Positions 1 through 8,469 of a stretch of 49,015 bases of DNA are shown here, piece after piece. The position numbers and the translations under genes were made by a program. Positions within the stretch are counted from its first letter, which is position 1. Each line of letters begins with the position of its first letter. The stretch is from contig JAJZPH010000010.1 of NCBI GenBank assembly GCA_021811265.1, positions 1 through 49,015 on the forward strand. Direction: 5' to 3'. The notes under the pieces are model-generated. The model worked only from the letters and a program-made list of their open reading frames with translations. It was not told the origin of the DNA and searched no databases. The stretch is from a bacterium (GTDB lineage Bacteria > Chlamydiota > Chlamydiia > Chlamydiales > SM23-39).

Positions 1-2
1 CG

Positions 3-266
3 ATCTCTTTGAAAATAGCACTTCCTCAGAAGATCAAAGAGGTGGAGGCGATTGTAGAAGAAAATCAAAGGCTCCAATATGAGATCGACCAGTTCGAAAG
101 GCCCTCTCATCTATTCGAACTTGCTCAAAGAGCAGAGTTTTCTCATTTAAAACATCCACACGTTGGTGATATTCTAACTGTTGCAGAAGGAAACGCATTG
201 CAAGATCAAAAAGAGGATCTGCGGCCATCTTCCTATTCGATTTCTGTGACGGTTGGAGCGAAGTAA
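3..266 (+). CDS. ftsL: FtsL-like cell division protein, C-terminal part (5' end outside window)
   Basis: The reading frame is already open at the left edge, so this is the C-terminal part of a protein whose start, and presumably its single membrane helix, lie upstream. The visible part begins with a charged heptad-like stretch (IKEVEAIVEENQRLQYEID) typical of the periplasmic coiled coil of FtsL/DivIC, followed by the 'P..L.ELA......HL..P' pattern common after that coil. It stops 2 bases before ftsI, the usual place of ftsL in division clusters, and matches the position of CT271 in Chlamydia. FtsL bridges the septal transpeptidase to the rest of the divisome. The TTG at 9 could act as a start but would leave no membrane anchor, so I treat the gene as partial. 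The identity is inferred from coil and position, not from strong sequence identity. Confidence 0.6.
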   Translation: MSLKIALPQKIKEVEAIVEENQRLQYEIDQFERPSHLFELAQRAEFSHLKHPHVGDILTVAEGNALQDQKEDLRPSSYSISVTVGAK

Positions 267-268
267 CC

Positions 269-2293
269 ATGCACCCCAAGTGGCCCCATTATTCCTATGA
301 TCATCGAAGACTTGTCGTCATTTCTATTTTTCTTTTTTTCCTCTTTTGCCTTCTTATCATGCAATTTTACAAGGTGCAGATCATCGAAGGAGAAAAATGG
401 GCAGAACTGGGAAGAGCACAGCATGAACATCTAGTCATCGAGCCTTTCATGCGAGGATCGTTTTTTTCCAATACCTCTGTGAAACAGGGCCATCCCGAAG
501 ATGAACAGCCCTTTGTCGTCGATGTGATGAAGTTTCATCTTTTTATTGATCCCGAGGCACTGCCCATCGCCCACAAAAATGAGGTGGCTCAGAAAATTTT
601 TGCGTTTGCTCCTCTCACATCTTTGGAAGAAAAAAAGAAAATACTGCACTCCTTTTTTCGCAAAAGTAGAAGTCGAAAAATTCTCTCTTGGATGGACCGC
701 AGCCTCAAAGAAAAAATTCTGCAGTGGTGGATCCCTTACGCAAAGAAAAACAAAATCGCTTCGAATGCCATCTATTTCGTGCAAGATTTTAAGCGCTCCT
801 ATCCCTTTTCTTCTCTCTTAGGACAACTTCTCCATACGGTACAACAAGAAAGAGATCAGGTGACCTTCCAAAACATCCCCACAGGAGGCCTAGAGCTCTA
901 TTTTCAAAAAATGCTCAGTGGAACTCTCGGAAAAAGAATCATTCTAAGTTCTCCAAGACACCCGTTGGATACGGGCAGAATCATCCAAGATCCTGAAAAT
1001 GGAGCCGATATCTATTTAACGATCAACCATTACCTTCAGGCCATTGCAGAAGAAGAGCTAAAGAGTTTCATTGAAAAAATTCACGCTAAAGGCGGATGGG
1101 CCTTAATGATGGACCCTTATAGCGGCGAGATTTTATGTGCGGCGCAATATCCCTGTTTTGATTTGACCCAGTACCAGAAATATTTTAACAACCCCTTATT
1201 GGAAGAACATACCCGTGTCAAAGCTGTGACCGATGCCTTTGAACCGGGAAGCATTTTTAAACCCATTACCCTAGCTATCTGTTTTAAAGCCAATGAGGAG
1301 CTGATCGCATCGGGAAAAGCTCCGCTTTTTTCCCCGCAGGAAAAGATTGCAACTTCCAATGGCCGGGTTCCCGGACGCGCCACTCCTATCAAAGATACCC
1401 ATATGCACAATTACCTTAATATGTATTTGGGATTGCAAAAGTCCTCCAATGTGTATATGACGAAACTGATCCAGCGCGTAATCGATCGCATGGGAGACGA
1501 ATGGTATCGCAAGGCTCTGACCGATTGGATGGGATTTGGCGTTAGTACGAAGATTGAGCTGCCTGGAGAAAATCCTGGAAAAGTACCCACTCCTGGAAAG
1601 CTCCATCCCAACGGAAAACTGGAATGGTCACTATCTACTCCCTATTCTCTTGCTTGGGGACATAATATTTTAGTGAGCAGCGTCCAAATGATCAAAAATT
1701 ATGCCATGATTGCCAATGGTGGTTGGGAAGTGCGCCCTACCCTGGTGCGAAAAATTGTCAAAAAGAAGAGAAGTGGAGAAGAAGAGGTTTTGTTCGAACA
1801 TGCAATCAGCGTGCAAAAAAGAAGAAGAATTCTGTCTCAAGAGAGTGCAAAAGAGATTGTGAAGGCGATGAAATTTGTCACAAAAAGGGGAGGGACATCT
1901 CCTTGGGCGGATGTAGAGGGCTATAGCGAAGCGGGAAAAACGGGCACTTCGGAAAAAATTATCAATGGAGCCTACTCACACCAACACTACATCTCCTCCT
2001 TCATTGGGATGGCTCCAGCTGCGAATCCACGCTTTGTATTGATGGTTGTTGTGGATGAGCCAGAGGTAAAATTTATTCCCGGCATGGGGAAGTCTTATAT
2101 GGGCGGTGTGTGTGCGGGTCCCATTTTTCGAGAAATTGCCAAGCGCTCTTTACAATATTTAGGTGTTGTTCCTGATGATCCTTTTGGGTATCCTATTGGT
2201 GATCCAAGAAGAGATTCCAAAAAAGCAGACTGGATGCAAGAGGTGGGTGAGATGAACGAACTCTATCGACATTGGAATGGGGGAGGGATGTGA
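269..2293 (+). CDS. ftsI: Penicillin-binding protein 3 (septal peptidoglycan transpeptidase FtsI)
   Basis: Class B PBP that cross-links septal peptidoglycan in the periplasm. A short cytoplasmic N-terminus is followed by one membrane helix (about residues 14-35) and a long non-catalytic region. The transpeptidase domain carries the three active-site motifs: SxxK as S328-I-F-K331, SxN as S392/S393-N394, and KTG at K557-T-G. At 674 residues it is somewhat longer than E. coli FtsI, mostly in the region before the active-site serine. It starts 2 bases after the FtsL-like gene and its stop overlaps the murE start (ATGTGA), so the cluster is one operon. In chlamydiae, which lack FtsZ, septal PBPs together with MreB drive division. 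This corresponds to pbp3/CT270. Confidence 0.93.
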   Translation: MHPKWPHYSYDHRRLVVISIFLFFLFCLLIMQFYKVQIIEGEKWAELGRAQHEHLVIEPFMRGSFFSNTSVKQGHPEDEQPFVVDVMKFHLFIDPEALPIAHKNEVAQKIFAFAPLTSLEEKKKILHSFFRKSRSRKILSWMDRSLKEKILQWWIPYAKKNKIASNAIYFVQDFKRSYPFSSLLGQLLHTVQQERDQVTFQNIPTGGLELYFQKMLSGTLGKRIILSSPRHPLDTGRIIQDPENGADIYLTINHYLQAIAEEELKSFIEKIHAKGGWALMMDPYSGEILCAAQYPCFDLTQYQKYFNNPLLEEHTRVKAVTDAFEPGSIFKPITLAICFKANEELIASGKAPLFSPQEKIATSNGRVPGRATPIKDTHMHNYLNMYLGLQKSSNVYMTKLIQRVIDRMGDEWYRKALTDWMGFGVSTKIELPGENPGKVPTPGKLHPNGKLEWSLSTPYSLAWGHNILVSSVQMIKNYAMIANGGWEVRPTLVRKIVKKKRSGEEEVLFEHAISVQKRRRILSQESAKEIVKAMKFVTKRGGTSPWADVEGYSEAGKTGTSEKIINGAYSHQHYISSFIGMAPAANPRFVLMVVVDEPEVKFIPGMGKSYMGGVCAGPIFREIAKRSLQYLGVVPDDPFGYPIGDPRRDSKKADWMQEVGEMNELYRHWNGGGM

Positions 2294-3771
2294 ACTTAAA
2301 AAAGCTTTTTAGCAGAACACCTGGCCTAAAATGGAAGGGAAGTAAAGAGGCTGAAATTTCAGGAGTGTGCAACGATTCGAAACGTGTTGCTCCCGGCAAT
2401 CTTTTTATTGCTAAGAAAGGCCGTTGTGTTGATGCCACACGATTCGTTTCCGAGGCTGTTTCCAATGGTGCTGTTGCTGTTCTTACCGATTTCTACGATC
2501 CCTTTTTAGATAAAAAAATTGTCCAGATTATCCATCCAGATCCTGCGCACATCGAAGCTGAAATTTCGGCCCGCTACTATTCTTATCCGAGTCAGGAGCT
2601 TTTTCTCATCGGCATTACGGGCACTAGTGGAAAAACGACAACCACCTATCTGATTCGCCATCTTTTACAAAATCTGGGCACCTGTTGCGGAATGATTGGA
2701 ACCGTGGAGGTCATGACGCATCAAAACTCTTACCCTTCTTCCATGACCACTTATGATGCGATGACCAATCAAAAATTTTTACGAGAGATGGTTTTAGCAG
2801 GATGCAAGGCCTGCGCTATGGAGGTCTCTTCCCACGGCCTGGATCAAGGAAGAACAGACTGCATTGACTTTGACATTGCTCTGTTTACCAATCTCACGCA
2901 TGAGCATCTCGATTACCACAAAGACATTGCCCATTATTTATCTTCAAAACGAAAGCTTTTTTCTACCTTGCTGTCTGAGAAAAATGGAAAAAAATGTTGG
3001 GCCATTCTCAACGCCGACAGCTCCGTGAGCGAAAAAATTGCAAGCGAAACTCGCGGAAGTGTTTTCTTTTACGGAATGGAAAAAAAAGCCGATCTTCGTG
3101 CAAGTGATATTGAGACAGGTGTGGCCGGAACTAAGGCAACTCTGACGTGGAAAAATGAAAAAGAAGTGTTTTCCATTCCACTCATTGGCACTTACAATCT
3201 TTCCAATCTTCTCGCAGCAGTTTCTGTGGGACTTGTGAGGGGATCGACACTTTGTGAAATGAAAAATGCTTTTGTCCATTTTCCCCAAGTGCCCGGAAGA
3301 CTCGAGCGTGTGGATCAAAAAAATCCATTTTCTGTTTTTGTCGATTATGCCCATAAAGTAGATGCTCTTTCTCAGGTATTGCAGGTATTGCGCAAGCTTT
3401 GTAAAAAAAGAATTTTAACTCTTTTTGGATGTGGAGGAAATCGAGATCGGGAAAAAAGGCCGCTCATGGCAAAAGTGGCAGAAGAGTTTTCAGACTTTGT
3501 TGTGGTTACGTCAGACAACCCAAGGTCCGAAGAGCCTCAAAAAATTGCAGATGAAATTCTAGCTGGCTTTGCATCGAACCGCTATCTTGTTGAACTGGAT
3601 CGCAGAAAAGCAATAGAAAAAATTGTACGCATGGCGCAGAAAGATGACCTCATATTGATTGCCGGCAAAGGGCATGAAACCTATCAGATTTTTTCTCATA
3701 AACGTTGTGAGTTTGATGATCGGAAAGTAGCCAAGGAGATGTGCGATGCTCTTTATGCCGAAACGACTTGA
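2290..3771 (+). CDS. murE: UDP-N-acetylmuramoyl-tripeptide synthetase (meso-DAP adding)
   Basis: Cytoplasmic Mur ligase that adds the third stem-peptide residue to UDP-MurNAc-L-Ala-D-Glu using ATP. The domains follow the family: an N-terminal UDP-binding domain, a central ATPase with the P-loop GTSGKTTTT (K115), and a C-terminal domain. The specificity loop reads DNPR at residues 409-412, the signature of meso-diaminopimelate enzymes, so this organism should make DAP-type peptidoglycan. I place the start at GTG 2290 because the product then begins MNLKKLF, as MurE proteins usually do, and GGAGG lies at 2282-2286, though very close. An in-frame TTG at 2272 would add six residues. The start overlaps the ftsI stop, which suggests translational coupling. 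Confidence 0.93.
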   Translation: MNLKKLFSRTPGLKWKGSKEAEISGVCNDSKRVAPGNLFIAKKGRCVDATRFVSEAVSNGAVAVLTDFYDPFLDKKIVQIIHPDPAHIEAEISARYYSYPSQELFLIGITGTSGKTTTTYLIRHLLQNLGTCCGMIGTVEVMTHQNSYPSSMTTYDAMTNQKFLREMVLAGCKACAMEVSSHGLDQGRTDCIDFDIALFTNLTHEHLDYHKDIAHYLSSKRKLFSTLLSEKNGKKCWAILNADSSVSEKIASETRGSVFFYGMEKKADLRASDIETGVAGTKATLTWKNEKEVFSIPLIGTYNLSNLLAAVSVGLVRGSTLCEMKNAFVHFPQVPGRLERVDQKNPFSVFVDYAHKVDALSQVLQVLRKLCKKRILTLFGCGGNRDREKRPLMAKVAEEFSDFVVVTSDNPRSEEPQKIADEILAGFASNRYLVELDRRKAIEKIVRMAQKDDLILIAGKGHETYQIFSHKRCEFDDRKVAKEMCDALYAETT

Positions 3772-4423
3772 AACATGGGTTTTTCTTGCATGGGCTCTTT
3801 TCTTGACCTTTTCTCAAACGCTTTTTTCTGAAGAGCACAGGGAAAAAGCTTCTCTGAAATCTTCACGTCCCCTGGTTGTTTTAGATCCAGGGCATGGGGG
3901 CTTTTTCATCGGAGCTAAGGGTCGAAAGCCCTCTTGTGAGGAAAAAAAACTCAATTTACTAACTGCAAAGCTTGTGAAAAAAGATTTGGAGAAGCTCGGA
4001 TATCGCGTAGTCATGACGCGCACCTCGGACTTTTTTGTTCCACTCGAAAGGCGCGTTTTTATTGCGAATCATGCGCATGCAGAGCTTTTTGTCAGCATCC
4101 ATTTTAACTCTTGTCCTAGCAAAGATGTGCATGGCATCGAGGTTTATTATACCGATTCTCTGGAAAATAAACGGCGCTCTCGCGATTCCAAACGGCTAGC
4201 GCTTGCCGTATTGGAAAAAACGGTGCTGAGAACAAATGCTCCATCCCGCGGTGTTCGATCGGCAAATCTTGTGGTGACACGCGAAACGGTGATCCCTGCG
4301 ATTTTGGTCGAAGGAGGGTACATTACAAATACTGGCGAACGTAAATTGCTGCGTACGCGCGAATACTTGGAAAGAATTGCCTTTGGAATTGCCGAAGGGG
4401 TTCATCACTATTATCGTTCCTAA
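3746..4423 (+). CDS. amiA: N-acetylmuramoyl-L-alanine amidase (Amidase_3)
   Basis: Zinc amidase that cleaves the MurNAc-L-Ala bond. An N-terminal signal peptide (hydrophobic WVFLAWALFLTFSQTLF) precedes the catalytic domain with LDPGHGG, an acidic residue in the EEKKLNL segment, SIHFN and the C-terminal VEGGYITN. The zinc histidines and catalytic glutamates are therefore present. At 225 residues it is a bare catalytic domain without an AMIN or cell-wall-binding module. It overlaps murE by 26 bases in a different frame, as expected for a coupled operon, and matches CT268. The C. pneumoniae AmiA is reported to act on lipid II and to have additional carboxypeptidase activity, which I carry over only as family knowledge. 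The gene converges on 4420-4911 with a 4-base overlap. Confidence 0.92.
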   Translation: MLFMPKRLETWVFLAWALFLTFSQTLFSEEHREKASLKSSRPLVVLDPGHGGFFIGAKGRKPSCEEKKLNLLTAKLVKKDLEKLGYRVVMTRTSDFFVPLERRVFIANHAHAELFVSIHFNSCPSKDVHGIEVYYTDSLENKRRSRDSKRLALAVLEKTVLRTNAPSRGVRSANLVVTRETVIPAILVEGGYITNTGERKLLRTREYLERIAFGIAEGVHHYYRS

Positions 4424-4911
4424 GGACTTTCGAGATCTCTCGGGGGAAAGCAGGTAGTGAGGATTGTGTCTTTGCAGCCAAGATAGTTGAAAAATCTGTA
4501 GATTTTCGCAGCAACTGCTTTTTTATCTTGGACCTTGGCAATTTCTTTCAAAAAGTCATCAAGAGCAAGAAAAAGCCCAGCAAGGCCGATGCTTGCAAGG
4601 CCGCCGCAAAAACCAGGTTTATGTTCCATGTGTTGGTAAATAAAAGAGAGAAGATCGGAAAGCTCCTCTTGGATTCTTTTTCTCTCTTCTTCGCTTTTTT
4701 CTCTAAGAGTGCAATAGAGAGACTCTCCTCCTAAGTTCTGTAAATACGAATGGAGAGACTGTAAATAGCCAAGAGCGTTTTCTACATCAAACTCAAGAAC
4801 AGAATTTTGATCCATCTGCCCATTTGAGGAGGGCACCTCTGGTTGTGCAAAAATTTTTTCGGACGAAAAGGTAAGAGACAAAAAGAGCAGACAAAAGATG
4901 GTGATGCGCAT
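4420..4911 (-). CDS. Exported protein of unknown function
   Basis: I do not recognise a family. The product begins with a clear signal peptide (MRITIFCLLFLSLTFSSEKIFA, cleavage probably before QPE), followed by about 140 mostly helical residues with charged heptads (EEERKRIQEELSDLLSF) and four or five cysteines, so it may be disulfide-stabilised in the periplasm. The frame extends upstream to an ATG at 4953, but that would put a His/Gln-rich tail before the signal peptide, so I prefer 4911; neither start has a good ribosome binding site. It is the last of three same-strand genes (4420-6369) that all encode exported proteins and nearly abut, so they are likely one operon. Its 3' end overlaps that of amiA. 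Confidence 0.6.
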   Translation of the reverse strand: MRITIFCLLFLSLTFSSEKIFAQPEVPSSNGQMDQNSVLEFDVENALGYLQSLHSYLQNLGGESLYCTLREKSEEERKRIQEELSDLLSFIYQHMEHKPGFCGGLASIGLAGLFLALDDFLKEIAKVQDKKAVAAKIYRFFNYLGCKDTILTTCFPPRDLESP

Positions 4912-4919
4912 ATAAAAAC

Positions 4920-5630
4920 TTAGTTTGCGTTGCTGTTGATGATGGTGTTGCAAATTTCAATCAGAAGATGAGCATTTGTGGAATCGGGGGAAGATGGCGA
5001 ACTCAAAGAGAGGCTTATTTCGAAATTTGCCTTTGCAGAATCAATGCGTCCCGAGAGCATTTCTCTCAGTCCAGTAGCGAGATAGATGCCCGGGTGGTGC
5101 TGGTTGAGTTCCAGGGCTTTATTGATGTGCATGTCGAGGAAAGGAAGTAGAGGGGTCAATTCATTGTATACAGCCTCGCGGTTGCGGGGTGTTTCGAGCC
5201 CTTTGGCAAAATTTTCTTCCCAAATTTGTCGCTGCAAATCTATCAGTCGAAGAGTCGCCAAGGCTAGCTGATAGTGCGCATTGGCTTTTTGTTCATCGGA
5301 CAATAGGAGAAACTCTTTGTCTAACGTTTTGTCGGCATTTTTGAGCTCTTCAATCACCTCTTGCGATAAAGGATTATCTATCTTGTGACAAAATAATGTT
5401 TGTATCTGTTCTTCGAGAGGAACTTCCTTTTTCGATTTGGGACTTTCTTTGAAAATGTTTATCGAGTCGAACCATTGAAAAATGGTTTGTAGATAGCTAG
5501 GCTCTGCAGAATCCGCAAAAGCTCTAATGTCTTTGAAAAAGAAGGCAAAAACAATCAGAGAACAGAGGCAAGCTTTTAGCAGGTTTTTTTGACAGGGTTT
5601 TCGCAGAAAATTATATGGCTGATTTCTCAT
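4920..5630 (-). CDS. Exported TPR-like protein of unknown function
   Basis: The 236-residue product has a basic N-terminus and a hydrophobic signal or anchor segment (LLKACLCSLIVFAFFF), then a helical domain. The helix pair around residues 175-215 (HHPGIYLATGLREMLSGRIDSAKANFEISLSL) looks like a tetratricopeptide repeat. A similar pair occurs in the neighbouring upstream gene (LLGMVNMLSGDMQEAKECFEESLAI), so the two are probably diverged paralogues. The 5' end overlaps the upstream gene by 20 bases and the 3' end lies 8 bases before the next start, indicating one operon. TPR-like helices usually mediate protein-protein contacts; the partner is unknown. A role at the cell envelope is inferred from the signal and the nearby amidase. 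Confidence 0.62.
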   Translation of the reverse strand: MRNQPYNFLRKPCQKNLLKACLCSLIVFAFFFKDIRAFADSAEPSYLQTIFQWFDSINIFKESPKSKKEVPLEEQIQTLFCHKIDNPLSQEVIEELKNADKTLDKEFLLLSDEQKANAHYQLALATLRLIDLQRQIWEENFAKGLETPRNREAVYNELTPLLPFLDMHINKALELNQHHPGIYLATGLREMLSGRIDSAKANFEISLSLSSPSSPDSTNAHLLIEICNTIINSNAN

Positions 5631-6369
5631 AATCGTCCCGAGGAGGAAGTTTTAGCATGTCATCGCACATTGCGATCATCTTCCTGGTGTCTTGGATAAA
5701 GAGAGAGGGATTTGATGAGCAATAAATCGTAGATGTGGTGCCATTTTGGAATTTGCTCTGCTCTGAGTCGATGGCAAGACTTTCTTCAAAGCACTCCTTT
5801 GCTTCTTGCATGTCGCCGGAGAGCATATTGACCATTCCTAGAAGCATGTAGTAACAAGGATCATCATTTAACAAGAGAGAAATGCAAATATTTCTGCCCG
5901 CAAGGTCGATGAGGTCGAAAAATTCCGTTTCTGCGCTTTGCCGTTGATCGCTATTCCACTGCGGCCAAGCTTTCGCCCACTGAGGAAGTTTTTCTCCAAT
6001 GAACTGTAGTGCGCGCAGGGCTTCTGCATAACGACCTTTTTCTTCGATGAAATCGTTGACCGATTGATAGATTACTTCTTCGAGAGGGGATAGTTGTCCT
6101 CCAACCTCGACTGCAGAGTCTGCCGAAAGAAGGAGCTGTTCATCTGATCCTTTTGCAATTGCTCTGGTTTGATCTTTGTTCTGTTGATCTTGTAAAGAAC
6201 CTATGATCTTTTGAGAAAGGTCGATTATTTTCTTTTTGTTGGGATTTTGCAATAGACGTGCCAGGTCTCCTTCTTGTAGGCAATCGGCATAAAGAAGGCG
6301 GGTCGAGCACATAAGGCAACTAAAGAAAAGAATCAGAACAGATTTTTTGAGAGAAGAAAAACCTTTCAT
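5611..6369 (-). CDS. Exported TPR-like protein of unknown function, first gene of the trio
   Basis: The 252-residue product has a signal peptide (SVLILFFSCLMCSTRLLYA, possibly a lipoprotein-type site at the LMCS cysteine) and a helical mature part. Residues about 185-215 (CYYMLLGMVNMLSGDMQEAKECFEESLAI) resemble a TPR hairpin and match the equivalent region of the next gene. The start is supported by AGGAAGG about 6 bases upstream of the ATG. It heads the three-gene exported-protein cluster and lies downstream of tRNA-Arg in the same direction. I do not recognise a named family; a periplasmic scaffold or adaptor is the most that can be inferred. Confidence 0.62.
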   Translation of the reverse strand: MKGFSSLKKSVLILFFSCLMCSTRLLYADCLQEGDLARLLQNPNKKKIIDLSQKIIGSLQDQQNKDQTRAIAKGSDEQLLLSADSAVEVGGQLSPLEEVIYQSVNDFIEEKGRYAEALRALQFIGEKLPQWAKAWPQWNSDQRQSAETEFFDLIDLAGRNICISLLLNDDPCYYMLLGMVNMLSGDMQEAKECFEESLAIDSEQSKFQNGTTSTIYCSSNPSLFIQDTRKMIAMCDDMLKLPPRDDYEKSAI

Positions 6370-6447
6370 AGACCTTCCTGTAAAAAATAAAAAACATTTT
6401 ATGAAGTAAAAAGAAAGATGGCAAGAAGAAAATACTGCTTATTAAAA

Positions 6448-6523
6448 TGGCGTCCCCGACACGAGTTGAACGTGCGACCTGTCGCTTAGGAGGCGACCGC
6501 TCTATCCGCTGAGCTACGGGGAC
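6448..6523 (-). tRNA. tRNA-Arg (anticodon CCT)
   Basis: The minus strand folds into a complete cloverleaf: acceptor GTCCCCG/CGGGGAC, D-arm with TAGCTCAG, anticodon stem GTCGC/GCGAC around loop CTCCTAA (anticodon CCT, reading AGG), and T-arm with GTTCAACTC. The CCA end is encoded at 6448-6450. It lies 24 bases downstream of lepA on the same strand and may be processed from a lepA read-through transcript. Confidence 0.95.
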
Positions 6524-6547
6524 AAAAAGTAAGAACGAAAAGCTTTT

Positions 6548-8356
6548 CTACTCATTTGCCTTGAGGACTTCCATAAAGGCGCTTTGAGGAATTTCTACCT
6601 TGCCAATTTCCTTCATGCGCTTTTTGCCTTTTTTCTGCTTTTCCCAGAGTTTGCGCTTACGAGTAATATCGCCGCCGTAGCATTTGGCAGTGACATTTTT
6701 TGTAAGGGCGCTGATGGTTTCTCTGGCAATGATTTTTCCTCCGATTGCCGCTTGGATGGGAACTTTAAAGAGCTGCTGAGGAATCACCTCTTTGAGTTTT
6801 TTGCAGATGGCCCTTCCCTTGTTTTCCGCTTTTGATCGATGCACCATGCAGGAAAAGGCATCTACACTCTCTTCGTTCACTCGAATTTCTAGTTTGATGA
6901 TGTCGCCCTCTTCATAGTTTTCAAACTCATAATCAAACGAACCATACCCACGGGTGATCGATTTGAGCTTGTCATTGAAATCGGTCAAAATCTCATTGAG
7001 AGGTAGACGATAGGTCAAAAGAAGGCGTTTGGAATCAAGCGATTCGGTTTTGAGTAAGTTACCCCTTTTCTCCAGGCATAAGCCCATCGCTGCTCCCAAA
7101 TATTCAGACGGAATCATGATGTGGCTTTTTACCCAGGGCTCTTCAACCCGTTCAATGGAAGAAGGGTCTGGATAATGAGCTACGTTGTCGATTTCTTTTT
7201 TCGTTCCATCGCGCATCACGATGCGATAGACAACGCTAGGAGCTGTGGTGATGATGTCCAGCCCAAACTCTCTTCGCAAGCGTTCAAAGACGATTTCAAG
7301 ATGCAAAAGACCTAAAAAACCACAACGAAAACCAAATCCTAATGCTTGGCTACTTTCTTGTTCGATGTAAAGAGCAGAGTCGTTCAATTGGAGTTTGTTG
7401 AGAGATTCGCGGAGGAGCTCATAGTCGGAAGAGTCGACAGGATAGATACTGGCAAAGACAACAGGAGAGATAACTTTAAAACCAGGCAAAGGAGAGGGAG
7501 ATGGATTTTTGTGGAGCGTAACTGTATCGCCAATCTTTATATCCGAAGTGTTTTTCATGTTGGCGGTAAAGTAGCCCACCTCTCCTGGACGAAGCACTTC
7601 TACAGGTTTTTCGGTGGGAGAGAAGATGCCCACCTCTAGCACTTCGAAGGTTTTGCCAGAAGACATCATGCGAATTTGTGATTTTTTTCTAATCTCTCCG
7701 CTTATGATGCGCACATAGGCCATCGCTCCGCGATAAGGATCGTAATGAGAGTCGAAGACCAAAGCGCGCAAACAGTCATCTTCTGGTTCTTTGGGAGGGG
7801 GGATGTGCGTAATGATGCGTTCCAAAATCTCTTCTACTCCCTCTCCTGTCTTCCCAGACGCCAATACCAGGTTTTCTGTGCTGATTCCTAAAATGTCTTC
7901 GATCTGTTTTTTAGCCTCTTCAGGATGAGCGGATGGGAGATCGATTTTATTCAAAACGGGAAGAATTTCTAGATTTCTATCCATAGCCAACAGAACGTTG
8001 GCAAGTGTTTGTGCTTGCACGCCCTGAGTTGCATCGATGACAAGAAGGGCGCCCTCACAAGCGGCAAGGGATCTAGAAACCTCATAGGAAAAGTCTACGT
8101 GGCCTGGAGTATCGATAAAGTTGATTTGATAGATGGTCTGATTTTTTGCTTGGTAGAACATCGTGACAGGATGGGCTTTGATCGTAATGCCCCGTTCCCT
8201 CTCAAGATCCATGCTATCGAGGAACTGTTCGTGCATCTCCCTTTTTGGAACCGTGCTGGTAATCTCCAATAGCCGATCTGCTAAGGTGGACTTACCATGA
8301 TCAATGTGCGCAATAATGGAAAAATTGCGTATGTTTTCTCTCGAATATGCAGCCAT
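6548..8356 (-). CDS. lepA: Translation elongation factor 4 (LepA), GTPase
   Basis: Ribosome-associated translational GTPase thought to act on stalled or mistranslocated ribosomes. The G-domain motifs are intact: AHIDHGKST (residues 16-24), DTPGH (G3) and NKID (G4). The EF-G-like domains follow, and the C-terminal LepA-specific domain ends in the conserved block [25 protein letters not shown]. The length of 602 residues is normal. A near-consensus promoter (TTGATA, 17 bases, TATAAT) sits immediately upstream. In Chlamydia lepA (CT064) also neighbours the ADP/ATP translocase gene (CT065). Confidence 0.97.
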   Translation of the reverse strand: MAAYSRENIRNFSIIAHIDHGKSTLADRLLEITSTVPKREMHEQFLDSMDLERERGITIKAHPVTMFYQAKNQTIYQINFIDTPGHVDFSYEVSRSLAACEGALLVIDATQGVQAQTLANVLLAMDRNLEILPVLNKIDLPSAHPEEAKKQIEDILGISTENLVLASGKTGEGVEEILERIITHIPPPKEPEDDCLRALVFDSHYDPYRGAMAYVRIISGEIRKKSQIRMMSSGKTFEVLEVGIFSPTEKPVEVLRPGEVGYFTANMKNTSDIKIGDTVTLHKNPSPSPLPGFKVISPVVFASIYPVDSSDYELLRESLNKLQLNDSALYIEQESSQALGFGFRCGFLGLLHLEIVFERLRREFGLDIITTAPSVVYRIVMRDGTKKEIDNVAHYPDPSSIERVEEPWVKSHIMIPSEYLGAAMGLCLEKRGNLLKTESLDSKRLLLTYRLPLNEILTDFNDKLKSITRGYGSFDYEFENYEEGDIIKLEIRVNEESVDAFSCMVHRSKAENKGRAICKKLKEVIPQQLFKVPIQAAIGGKIIARETISALTKNVTAKCYGGDITRKRKLWEKQKKGKKRMKEIGKVEIPQSAFMEVLKANE

Positions 8357-8377
8357 AAATACCTAAAAGTTAAAAGT

Positions 8378-8406
8378 ATTATAGAGATTCTTCGAGATCT
8401 TATCAA
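8378..8406 (-). promoter_or_regulatory. Promoter of lepA
   Basis: On the minus strand, TTGATA (8401-8406) and TATAAT (8378-8383) are separated by exactly 17 bases, a near-perfect match to a sigma70/sigma66 housekeeping promoter. Initiation about 7 bases downstream would give a leader of roughly 15 bases before the lepA ATG. Confidence 0.7.
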
Positions 8407-8420
8407 TGGTCCGTTCAATT

Positions 8421-8460
8421 GAAAAAAAAGAAGGCCCGGTATCTAGTGTGATACCGGGTC
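8421..8460 (-). terminator. Rho-independent terminator of the nucleotide translocase gene
   Basis: A perfect 9-bp stem (8435-8443 with 8450-8458, CCCGGTATC/GATACCGGG) with a 6-base loop is followed on the minus strand by a U-rich tract (A run at 8422-8429 on the plus strand). It lies just after the translocase stop codon and before the lepA promoter, so lepA is transcribed separately. Confidence 0.85.
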
Positions 8461-8469
8461 GGTATGAAA

